Origin: an uncultured Clostridia bacterium | GTDB taxonomy: Bacteria > Bacillota > Clostridia > Oscillospirales > Ruminococcaceae | Assembly: GCA_947175045.1 (NCBI GenBank) | Contig: CAMWLH010000184.1 | Location: 1-5,231 of the forward strand | Reading direction: 5' to 3' | DNA length: 5,231 nucleotides | Part shown: positions 1 through 5,231 of the stretch, in pieces | Layout: each line of letters opens with the position of its first letter | How positions within the stretch are numbered: the first letter of the stretch is position 1 | The notes under the pieces: model-generated | What the model was told of the DNA's origin: nothing | The model's database searches: none | The model's input: only the letters and a program-made list of their open reading frames with translations | Position numbers and translations under genes: made by a program

Positions 1-1
1 C

Positions 2-27
2 TATAATGTCCACAAAGATTCTTTGTG
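2..27 (+). promoter_or_regulatory. Putative -10 element followed by a perfect 17-bp dyad (candidate operator)
   Basis: TATAAT at 2-7 matches the sigma-A -10 consensus exactly. It would start transcription near position 13-14, leaving about 42 bases of leader before the GTG start at 56. Its -35 would lie upstream of the window, so the promoter cannot be confirmed. CACAAAGA-T-TCTTTGTG at 11-27 is an exact inverted repeat with 8-bp arms around one base. It lies on the predicted transcription start, a usual place for a repressor site. A terminator is unlikely because no T-run follows and the stem is AT-rich. The regulator is not recognised. Confidence 0.45.
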
Positions 28-55
28 CAAATCTGAACAACGGAGGGGACTGCGG

Positions 56-700
56 GTGGACGCCAAGTCGGAAAAATGGCTTAAGCGGGGCGGCAAGATA
101 TTGATATCGGTTAGTATCGTTACGGTCTTCTGTATTAATGTTTTTCACAAGCCCGACGATCCTTTTCAGATAATATACCCCGATACGTCCGAAACGGAGG
201 ATGCAGTGGAATACTCGGAGCAGGCGCTTTTTCCGTCAGTTCCCGATATCAATACGGTTCCCGCGATAACCGCGGGCACGCCGGCGGACGTTCCCGATAC
301 CGAGGAAGCGGTTTCGGATCCCACGCCGCAAATTGTTCCCGATACGGATACGACTACGCCGATAACAGAGCCGCCGCAGACAACGGCTGTCACGGTCGAA
401 ACGTCAACCGGCGCTTCGGTTTACGAGCCGCAGGGTCACGAGGATATTCCTCATGAATCAACGGTGGCTGCTACCGTCTCTTCAACAGCCGCAGCTCAAA
501 GTGAGTCATCGCTTATAAACATAAACACGGCAGGCTCGGAGCTGCTGCAGACTCTTAACGGGATAGGCGAGGTCAAGGCGCAGGCGATAATTGATTACAG
601 AAACGAAAACGGCGGCTTTTCGTCGGTGGACGAGCTTATCAACGTCAAGGGTATAGGCGAAAAGACGCTGGAGAAAATACGTCCGTTTGTCACGGTATAG
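56..700 (+). CDS. ComEA-like membrane-anchored helix-hairpin-helix protein
   Basis: Predicted 214-residue protein with a short basic N-terminus (K7, K10, R11), one membrane segment at about residues 14-30, a long Pro/Asp/Thr/Glu-rich linker at about 33-152, and a C-terminal double helix-hairpin-helix domain at about 153-214. That domain has the ComEA hallmarks: NINTA at 155-159, the hairpins G169-I170-G171 and G199-I200-G201, and the QAIIDYR and GGF elements between them. In Gram-positive bacteria ComEA is the surface receptor that binds double-stranded DNA during transformation. Topology here would put the DNA-binding domain outside the cell. The GTG at 56 is chosen because GGAGGGG (42-48) lies 7 bases upstream; an in-frame TTG at 23 has no such site and falls inside the dyad. 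The SLBB-type oligomerisation domain usual in ComEA is not visible, and comEB/comEC are not adjacent, so a competence role is inferred. The family call is firm, the exact function less so. Confidence 0.85.
   Translation: MDAKSEKWLKRGGKILISVSIVTVFCINVFHKPDDPFQIIYPDTSETEDAVEYSEQALFPSVPDINTVPAITAGTPADVPDTEEAVSDPTPQIVPDTDTTTPITEPPQTTAVTVETSTGASVYEPQGHEDIPHESTVAATVSSTAAAQSESSLININTAGSELLQTLNGIGEVKAQAIIDYRNENGGFSSVDELINVKGIGEKTLEKIRPFVTV
239..345 (+). repeat. Three-copy GTTCCCGATA repeat encoding VPD motifs in the linker
   Basis: GTTCCCGATA occurs exactly at 239-248, 290-299 and 335-344, all in the reading frame of the ComEA-like gene (spacings 51 and 45 bases). Each copy encodes Val-Pro-Asp followed by Ile or Thr. 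A fourth, weaker relative (CCCCGATAC, giving Pro-Asp-Thr) lies at about 177-185. The repeats make up part of the acidic extracellular spacer and look like internal duplication of a low-complexity segment. Confidence 0.7.
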
Positions 701-712
701 CAGGAGGTCATT

Positions 713-1843
713 ATGGAGAAATATTTCGGTGAAGCTATCCCCAAGCTCGGATTCGGGCTGATGCGGCTTCCCAAGGAGGCGTCGGGGAAGATAAATATCG
801 AGCACACCAAGAAGATGGTGGATATGTTCATGCAGGCGGGACTTAGCTACTTTGACACCGCCTATGTGTACGACGGCGGAGACTCTGAGCTTGCGGCAAA
901 AGCGGCGCTGGTAGAGCGCTACCCCCGCGAGAGCTTCACGCTTGCCACAAAGCTCTGCGCGTGGGCGGGCGACAATTGCGACGAGCAGAAAGCAAAGCAG
1001 CAGTTTTTCACCAGCCTTGAGCGCACGGGCGCGGGCTATTTCGATTATTATCTTCTGCACGCGCTTCAGGCGGGGAATTACAGGAAATACGACGAATATC
1101 ACATCTGGGATTTCGCAAAGGAGCAGAAAGCCAAGGGGCTTATAAAGCATTGGGGATTTTCGTTCCACGCTTCTCCCGAGATTCTGGACGAAATACTTAC
1201 GGATCACCCCGACGCGGAGTTTGTACAGCTTCAGCTCAACTATGCCGACTGGGAAAATCCTGACGTGGCTTCGAGGGCTAACTACGAGGTTGCGAGAAAG
1301 CACGGCAAATCCATAATCGTTATGGAGCCCGTAAAGGGCGGCGCGCTCGCAGATCCGCCCAAGGAGGTAAAGGAGATACTGAACGCTGTCGATTCCCACG
1401 CGTCCTATGCGTCATGGGCGATACGCTTTGCGGCTTCGCTGGAGGGAATAATCACGGTGCTGTCGGGTATGTCGAATGTTGAGCAGATGGCGGATAATCT
1501 TTCATATATGAGGAATTTCAAGCCGCTTGACGCGCGAGAGCAGCAGGCAATACAAAAGGCGCAGGAGGCTATGGGCAGTGTAAGGTCAATTCCCTGTACA
1601 GCCTGTCACTACTGCACGGCAGGCTGCCCGCAGCACATACCTATACCCGAGATATTCGCCGCGCGCAACAAGCAGATAATTCACGGTCAGATAGAGAGCG
1701 GCAAAGCCGATTATTTCAAGGCGACGGCCAACGCGGGAAAGGCTTCGGACTGCATTTCCTGCGGACAGTGCGTAAGAGCCTGTCCCCAGCAGATAGAGGT
1801 CATTGGAAAGCTGAAAGAGTGCGCCGAGGTTTTCGGCGGATAA
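713..1843 (+). CDS. Aldo/keto reductase with C-terminal 4Fe-4S ferredoxin domain
   Basis: A 376-residue predicted oxidoreductase of the COG1453 type: an NAD(P)H-dependent aldo/keto reductase barrel (about 1-280) fused to a dicluster ferredoxin-like tail. The catalytic tetrad is visible as D48 (in FDTA), Y53, K80 and H116 (in YLLH). GLIKHWGFSFH (142-152) and the VMEPVKGG segment (203-210) are typical of this subfamily. The tail has two cysteine motifs, C295-x2-C298-x2-C301-x3-C305-P and C347-x2-C350-x2-C353-x3-C357-P, each suited to a [4Fe-4S] cluster. No signal peptide is seen, so it should be cytoplasmic. The start is fixed by AGGAGGT at 702-708, five bases before the ATG. It begins 12 bases after the ComEA-like stop, which suggests cotranscription, although no functional link is evident. 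The substrate cannot be read from sequence; such proteins are common in anaerobic Clostridia. Confidence 0.93.
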   Translation: MEKYFGEAIPKLGFGLMRLPKEASGKINIEHTKKMVDMFMQAGLSYFDTAYVYDGGDSELAAKAALVERYPRESFTLATKLCAWAGDNCDEQKAKQQFFTSLERTGAGYFDYYLLHALQAGNYRKYDEYHIWDFAKEQKAKGLIKHWGFSFHASPEILDEILTDHPDAEFVQLQLNYADWENPDVASRANYEVARKHGKSIIVMEPVKGGALADPPKEVKEILNAVDSHASYASWAIRFAASLEGIITVLSGMSNVEQMADNLSYMRNFKPLDAREQQAIQKAQEAMGSVRSIPCTACHYCTAGCPQHIPIPEIFAARNKQIIHGQIESGKADYFKATANAGKASDCISCGQCVRACPQQIEVIGKLKECAEVFGG

Positions 1844-1849
1844 AGAAAA

Positions 1850-1885
1850 GAGGGTATCGTCGTGAGCCGATACCCTCAGATTTTT
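1850..1885. terminator. Rho-independent terminator, probably bidirectional
   Basis: GAGGGTATCG at 1850-1859 pairs perfectly with CGATACCCTC at 1868-1877, giving a 10-bp stem with an 8-base loop. On the plus strand a TTTTT run follows at 1881-1885, seven bases after the reductase stop and hairpin are passed. On the minus strand the hairpin is followed at once by TTTTCTTT (complement of 1842-1849), which is the better U-tract. The hairpin lies between two convergent genes, so it can end the ComEA-like/reductase transcript and also the SPFH-gene transcript, which stops at 1948. Confidence 0.88.
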
Positions 1886-1914
1886 GCAGCAAACAGGCTA
1901 AGCCGAACTGTATT

Positions 1915-1945
1915 TATAATTTCCTTATATTGCTGAGGAATTATA
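1915..1945 (-). other. AT-rich stem-loop in the 3' untranslated region of the SPFH gene
   Basis: TATAATTTCCT at 1915-1925 is complementary to AGGAATTATA at 1936-1945 with one bulged T. The loop is ten bases. It begins a few bases beyond the SPFH stop codon and has no clear U-tract, so it is a weak secondary hairpin upstream of the main terminator. It may shield the mRNA end or be fortuitous. Confidence 0.3.
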
Positions 1946-1947
1946 TG

Positions 1948-3270
1948 TCAGACGATATCATTGGAATCAAAGGGATCGCCGCATTCGGGGCAGAATTTCG
2001 GCGGCTTGGTGGGATCGTCGGGCTCCCAGCCGCACTTATCGCACCTGTACTGGGGTACTCCCGCAGGCTTGGGTCTGCCGCAGTTCTCGCAGAACTTGCC
2101 CTTGTTCTGCGCTCCGCAGGAGCAGCTCCAGAAATTCGCCGCGGGCTTTGCCTTTCCGCAATTTTCGCAGAATTTCCCGCTGTTCTCCGATCCGCAAGTG
2201 CATCTCCATGTCCCCGACGCTGCCGCCGCGGGCGCTGTCTGTGCCTGAGCCGCCTGCGCGTTTTGAGCGCTCATATTATACAGGGTCTGCGCGTTCAGTC
2301 CGCCCTGCTGCTGTGCAATATTCATACCCATAAAGCCCATCATAGTGCCGCCGGAATTTCTCGCCGCCGCTTTCATAGCGTCACCTTGCGCCTCCACAAG
2401 CGAAGCCGCCGCCATGCCGGGATCGCGCATTACCGCTCTGCGCTGGAGGTCGGTTATCATATCCTGATCCTCCTTGGGCAGACTGGGCGGGTTCATATTA
2501 AAGGACGCTACCTGGATACCGCGGAGCTCCCCCCATTTTTTTGAAAGTATCTCGTTGAGCGAATCGCATATCTCAAGCGTGTGCGCGGGAATGGAGCTGG
2601 GTCTTACACCCTCCTCCGACATCTTTCCCAACGCAGGCTGAAGCGCGGAGAGTATCTCGGTCTTGAGCATACCGTCGATAGAGCCGCGTCTGTATGTATC
2701 GGGAACGTTCGCGCAGACGTTGGTGTAAAACAGCACGGGATTGGTTATGCGGTAGGAGTATTCACCGTTGCACCGCAGCGAAACGTCCACGTCAAGACCT
2801 ATATTCCTGTCCACAACGCGGAAGGGAATGGGCGTGACCGTGCCGTATTTGTTGCTCATGATCTCCTTGGTGTTGATATAATACACCCGCTGATCCTTGG
2901 GAGCATCGCCGCCGAAGCTGAAGCGTCTGCCTATGGATTTCATCGTTTCGATGATGGAGGTGCCGAGATCGCCGCAGAATATGCTAGGCTCGGTCGAGCT
3001 GTCGTAAACGAACTCGCCCGCCTCAGCGCAGACCTCCGCGACCTTTCCGTTGTCGACGATAAGGGCGCACTGCCCCTCGTTTACCGCGAGAATAGAGCCG
3101 TTGGAGATAACGTTGTCCGAGCCCTTGGTGTTGGAGCTTTTCCCCGAAGTGCGCTTTACGCCCTTCTTTGCGAGAATTTCCGTGCCCAGAGAATCACAGT
3201 AAAAATAATCCCGCCAGCTATCCGCCAGCACGCCCGAAAGCGCGCCTATTCCTGCCTTCAATAAACCCAT
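1948..3270 (-). CDS. YdjI-like SPFH (stomatin/prohibitin) protein with three C-terminal zinc ribbons
   Basis: A 440-residue protein of the COG4260 type, annotated elsewhere as SPFH domain-containing or 'virion core' protein. An amphipathic N-terminus (about 1-25) leads into the conserved block around TSGKSSNTKGSDNVISNGS (41-59), the SPFH/band-7 region (about 55-280, including YYINTKEIM and PFRVVDRNIGLDVDV), a helical segment (about 265-305), and an Ala/Gln-rich linker (about 319-354). Three metal sites follow: C357/C359/C368/C371, C383/C385/C394/C397, and a rubredoxin-like C410/C413/C427/C430. The first two ribbons are near copies of each other. No signal peptide or clear transmembrane helix is seen. 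In Bacillus subtilis, YdjI belongs to a membrane-stress module that recruits PspA; no PspA, YdjG or YdjH partner is seen here, so a membrane-scaffold role is inferred. The ATG at 3270 is preceded by AAAGGAG (complement of 3278-3284), 7 bases away. It is divergent from the GHL10 gene. Confidence 0.92.
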   Translation of the reverse strand: MGLLKAGIGALSGVLADSWRDYFYCDSLGTEILAKKGVKRTSGKSSNTKGSDNVISNGSILAVNEGQCALIVDNGKVAEVCAEAGEFVYDSSTEPSIFCGDLGTSIIETMKSIGRRFSFGGDAPKDQRVYYINTKEIMSNKYGTVTPIPFRVVDRNIGLDVDVSLRCNGEYSYRITNPVLFYTNVCANVPDTYRRGSIDGMLKTEILSALQPALGKMSEEGVRPSSIPAHTLEICDSLNEILSKKWGELRGIQVASFNMNPPSLPKEDQDMITDLQRRAVMRDPGMAAASLVEAQGDAMKAAARNSGGTMMGFMGMNIAQQQGGLNAQTLYNMSAQNAQAAQAQTAPAAAASGTWRCTCGSENSGKFCENCGKAKPAANFWSCSCGAQNKGKFCENCGRPKPAGVPQYRCDKCGWEPDDPTKPPKFCPECGDPFDSNDIV

Positions 3271-3299
3271 AACGGTACTCCTTTCAAAAAAGACCTTTT

Positions 3300-3321
3300 C
3301 TATATTTTACCCTATATTTTA
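3300..3321. repeat. Two-copy 10-bp direct repeat over the SPFH promoter
   Basis: CTATATTTTA occurs exactly at 3300-3309 and again at 3312-3321, a 12-base period separated by CC. One copy covers the -10 hexamer of the minus-strand promoter and the other lies in its spacer, so both would face nearly the same side of the helix. This could be a tandem regulator site, or a by-product of AT-rich promoter composition. Confidence 0.5.
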
Positions 3322-3332
3322 TAAAATGTCAA
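3304..3332 (-). promoter_or_regulatory. Sigma-A-type promoter for the SPFH gene
   Basis: Read on the minus strand, TTGACA (complement of 3327-3332) is a perfect -35. A 17-base spacer follows, then TAAAAT (complement of 3304-3309) as the -10. Transcription would start near 3297, giving a leader of about 27 bases with the AAAGGAG ribosome site in it. An A/T tract at 3341-3347 lies just upstream and could act as an UP element. Confidence 0.85.
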
Positions 3333-3359
3333 GCGATATTAAAAAAAGTGTTTCAGCCC

Positions 3360-3388
3360 TTGACTTTTCGGGAATTATCTGGTATACT
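3360..3388 (+). promoter_or_regulatory. Sigma-A-type promoter with extended -10 for the GHL10 lipoprotein gene
   Basis: TTGACT at 3360-3365 and TATACT at 3383-3388 are separated by exactly 17 bases. TG at 3380-3381 supplies an extended -10. Transcription would start near 3395, leaving about 39 bases before the ATG at 3434, with AGGGGA at 3423-3428 as ribosome site five bases upstream. The two divergent -35 elements are only 27 bases apart and share the A7 tract at 3341-3347, so the promoters may influence each other. Confidence 0.85.
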
Positions 3389-3411
3389 GTATATAATTAT
3401 ATAGAGTATAC
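3382..3411. promoter_or_regulatory. 30-bp near-perfect palindrome over the GHL10 promoter start site
   Basis: The 30 bases centred between 3396 and 3397 equal their own reverse complement except for one mismatched pair (G3389 against G3404). The outer arms are GTATACT (3382-3388) and AGTATAC (3405-3411), and the centre is TATATAATTATATA (3390-3403). The palindrome begins one base before the -10 hexamer and spans the predicted transcription start, so only its right half would be in the mRNA. A DNA operator for a dimeric repressor is therefore more likely than an RNA hairpin. The regulator is unknown. Confidence 0.6.
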
Positions 3412-3433
3412 AGAAACAATCTAGGGGAAATTT

Positions 3434-5056
3434 ATGAAAAAAACTGTCAGAGCCTTGCTGTGCGCCGCAGTAATCGTTATCAGCGGCTGCTCCTCGGGGA
3501 ATGGAGAGCAGTCGGGTATCAGATTTGTTGACGCAGGGGGACACTCCGTTTCGGATTCCTCGACCGTTACAAGCGACGCGGACAGCAACGAGGAATATAC
3601 CGTTGGGGGAATGCACGAAAGCACGGCGGAAACGGGCACCATGAATGATTTCAAGCCCTCCGAGCCGAATGAGAGCGCGGAGAGCCGCGGGGAGTCAGCT
3701 TCGACGTCAGACGTAACGGGAACGTCCGCGGTGACTTCGGGCACTCCCGCCAAAACCGACGAGCCCAAGCCGCAGACCACTCAGCCTGCAACAACTATCA
3801 CGACCGACCCGCCTGCCACAGCGGTTACCGAGCCGCCGCAGACTACGGCAGCGGAGAACGCTCCCGCGGCGACCACGACGGAAACCGCAGCCGAACGCAT
3901 ACCGACAGATGAGCCTCCCGAAATACCAACCGTCAGCGTTGGTGCTAATAGCTATCAAACGCTGAATTACTCGGATATCAAGGGGATATGGATATCCTAC
4001 ATAGAGCTTTCGGAAATGCTTACGGGACAGTCGGAGAGCGCGTTCAGACGGAATATAGGCGCGGCTTACGACAATATAGCGGAGCTGGGGCTGAATACGG
4101 TGTACGTTCATGTTCGTTCCCACGGGGACGCTTATTACGCGTCGGAGCTTTTTCCGCCTTCAAAATACGGGTCGGGAACGCTCGGGAAAGCTCCCGATTT
4201 TGACCCGTTGGAGATAATGATCGAGGAAGCGCATGAGCGTGACTTGTCCTTTCAAGCGTGGATAAATCCGCTGCGCTGCTGTACTGTAAGCGAGCTTTCG
4301 GCAGTGAGCGGGTATAAAATATACGATCTCGCGGACGGAAAACGCGCCGTGGCGGTGAACGGAACTTATTATCTGAACCCCGCCTATGAGGAGGTTATTG
4401 AATATATCGCGCAGGGAGCGGCGGAGATTGCCGCAAACTACGATGTGGACGGGCTGCATATCGACGATTATTTTTATCCGACCACGGATTCGTCCTTTGA
4501 CAGCGCGGCATACTCTCAAAGCGGGTTTGAAACGATATCGTCGTTCAGACTGGCTAACTGCGATAAGCTGGTGAGCGGGATATACGGCGCGGTGAAGTCC
4601 GCCAACAGCGGCGCGGTTTTCAGCGTGAGCTGTCAGGGAAGCATTGAGAATAATTACAACCAGATGTACGCGGACGTTAAAAAGTGGTGTACGCAGGCGG
4701 GATATCTGGACTATGTAATGCCGCAGATATATTATGGGTTCAACAATTCGGCTCAGCCCTACGAGGTGTGCACGTCGCGGTGGAACGAGATAGCCCAAGC
4801 GGGGGGGATACCGCTTGTAGTCGGGCTTTCGGTGTCCAAGGTGGGTCTGGAGGACACCTGGGCGGGCGTGGGAAAAACCGAATGGATAACTGACGAGAAT
4901 ATTCTCGCGAGACAGATAAGGTACGCTCTGGAGCTTCGCTCCTATGGGGGAGTGTGCCTGTACAGCTATCGGAGCGTTTTCGCTCCCGAAGCGGGGGTGA
5001 AGGCGCAGGTTGAGGAAGAGATATCGGCTGTCAGAGGACTGCTGTCAGAGAGCTAG
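3434..5056 (+). CDS. Surface lipoprotein with GHL10 (DUF187) glycoside-hydrolase-like domain
   Basis: A 540-residue lipoprotein. Residues 1-19 form a lipoprotein signal peptide (K2, K3, R6, a hydrophobic core, and the lipobox I16-S17-G18-C19), so C19 would be lipidated. Residues 20-168 are a Ser/Thr/Pro/Glu-rich spacer. The rest (about 175-535) is a TIM-barrel GHL10 domain: KGIWISYIELSE (183-194), NTVYVHVRSHGDAYY (221-235), FQAWINPLR (273-281), YYLNPA (312-317), VDGLHIDDYFYP (338-349, with the conserved D344-D345), YVMPQIYYGF (427-436) and VCLYSY (507-512). All core strands appear intact. The family includes Bacillus YngK and Escherichia coli DigH (YddW), a lipoprotein that cleaves peptidoglycan glycan strands lacking stem peptides. 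A similar wall-cleaving role is an inference. The start is supported by AGGGGA at 3423-3428. No U-tailed terminator is seen after the stop. A G7 run at 4801-4807 lies in the coding sequence. Confidence 0.93.
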   Translation: MKKTVRALLCAAVIVISGCSSGNGEQSGIRFVDAGGHSVSDSSTVTSDADSNEEYTVGGMHESTAETGTMNDFKPSEPNESAESRGESASTSDVTGTSAVTSGTPAKTDEPKPQTTQPATTITTDPPATAVTEPPQTTAAENAPAATTTETAAERIPTDEPPEIPTVSVGANSYQTLNYSDIKGIWISYIELSEMLTGQSESAFRRNIGAAYDNIAELGLNTVYVHVRSHGDAYYASELFPPSKYGSGTLGKAPDFDPLEIMIEEAHERDLSFQAWINPLRCCTVSELSAVSGYKIYDLADGKRAVAVNGTYYLNPAYEEVIEYIAQGAAEIAANYDVDGLHIDDYFYPTTDSSFDSAAYSQSGFETISSFRLANCDKLVSGIYGAVKSANSGAVFSVSCQGSIENNYNQMYADVKKWCTQAGYLDYVMPQIYYGFNNSAQPYEVCTSRWNEIAQAGGIPLVVGLSVSKVGLEDTWAGVGKTEWITDENILARQIRYALELRSYGGVCLYSYRSVFAPEAGVKAQVEEEISAVRGLLSES

Positions 5057-5231
5057 GCGCCGCGTATAAGCCGAGCGGAGCCGCGATTGGCAAAGAGCGA
5101 CATTCCGTTTGCGCAGAAAAGCAACGCAAGCATAGAGCAACATAAAGCGACCGCAGGAATTTCAAAAAGGTCGGGTTTGCGGACGCAAACGATGACCGGT
5201 TTCCGCAGTCGCTCGCAGCGCAGCGAGAGTG
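5057..5231. other. Right-edge region without a convincing gene; inverted repeats and an open minus-strand frame
   Basis: This stretch holds a perfect inverted repeat, GTTTGCG-GA-CGCAAAC, at 5175-5190, and a second, CTCGC/GCGAG, at 5212-5216 and 5223-5227. The first arm, GTTTGCG, also occurs alone at 5107-5113. Read on the minus strand, the 5175-5190 hairpin is followed six bases later by TTTTT (complement of 5164-5168), so it could be a weak terminator for a gene entering from the right. One minus-strand frame stays open from the window edge to a TAG at 5053-5055, four bases into the GHL10 gene. It shows no recognisable domain, and no start can be seen in the window. The style resembles non-coding or dispersed-repeat sequence more than a gene. 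Confidence 0.4.

Noticed and set aside
23..55. Upstream TTG start for the ComEA-like protein
   Set aside because: It lies inside the dyad, only about ten bases after the predicted transcription start, with no ribosome site. The GTG at 56 has GGAGGGG at ideal spacing.
506..1399. Long minus-strand open frame of 297 residues opposite the ComEA-like gene and the reductase
   Set aside because: It lies antisense to two clear protein families, begins inside one and ends in the other, and its translation has no recognisable motifs. It reflects codon bias in the complementary strand.
2529..2542. C6/T7 run (A7 then G6 on the coding strand) in the SPFH gene as a programmed frameshift site
   Set aside because: The frame continues uninterrupted with conserved residues on both sides (LSKKWGELRG), and no alternative product or stimulatory structure is evident.
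1768..2544. Plus-strand frame of 258 residues crossing the reductase end, the terminator and the SPFH gene
   Set aside because: It runs through a strong terminator and opposite the SPFH coding sequence. The product is Arg/Ala/Leu-rich with no domain.
2581..3264. Plus-strand frame of 227 residues opposite the SPFH gene
   Set aside because: It is antisense to a well-supported conserved protein. The frame starts with GTG and has no ribosome site that I can see.
3341..3433. Riboswitch or structured leader before the GHL10 gene
   Set aside because: The predicted leader is only about 39 bases and holds just half of the palindrome, too little for a known riboswitch class.
4160..4798. Minus-strand frame of 212 residues opposite the GHL10 domain
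   Set aside because: It lies entirely antisense to conserved GHL10 motifs and shows no domain of its own.
5192..5231. Possible new plus-strand gene starting at ATG 5192
   Set aside because: No ribosome binding site precedes it, and only 13 codons are visible before the edge, with an Arg/Ser-rich translation overlapping an inverted repeat.

Overview
The window looks like chromosomal DNA from an anaerobic Firmicute of class Clostridia, probably Oscillospiraceae/Ruminococcus-like. The grounds are moderately GC-rich coding sequence with AT-rich promoters, strong AGGAGG-type ribosome binding sites, a short lipoprotein signal peptide, cell-surface proteins with long Pro/Thr/Glu/Asp-rich linkers, and an aldo/keto reductase carrying two 4Fe-4S motifs. 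This is inference from style and protein families. No rRNA or other taxonomic marker is present.

Layout. (1) 1-1885, plus strand: a -10-like element and a perfect 17-bp dyad at the left edge precede a membrane-anchored ComEA-like helix-hairpin-helix protein (56-700, GTG start). Twelve bases later comes an aldo/keto reductase with a C-terminal ferredoxin domain (713-1843). The two look like one transcription unit, closed by a strong hairpin at 1850-1877 that is U-tailed on both strands. (2) 1948-3270, minus strand: a YdjI-like SPFH/band-7 protein with three C-terminal zinc ribbons, convergent with the reductase. (3) 3271-3433: a compact divergent promoter region with a good sigma-A-type promoter in each direction, each carrying its own repeat (a 10-bp direct repeat on the minus side, a 30-bp near-perfect palindrome on the plus side). 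(4) 3434-5056, plus strand: a lipoprotein with a GHL10 (DUF187) glycoside-hydrolase-like domain. (5) 5057-5231: no convincing gene, a few inverted repeats and an open minus-strand frame that runs off the edge.

How the genes relate. Three of the four products plausibly concern the cell envelope: a surface-exposed DNA-binding-type domain, an SPFH membrane-stress scaffold, and a surface lipoprotein hydrolase. The ComEA-like protein and the GHL10 lipoprotein share an eight-residue linker tract (TEPPQTTA). The reductase is a general redox enzyme with no clear link to the others. I see no mobile element, CRISPR array, tRNA or rRNA, and nothing that makes a strong case for a new multi-gene system. 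The most notable points are the regulatory repeats at the promoters and the unusual architectures of the ComEA-like and SPFH proteins.
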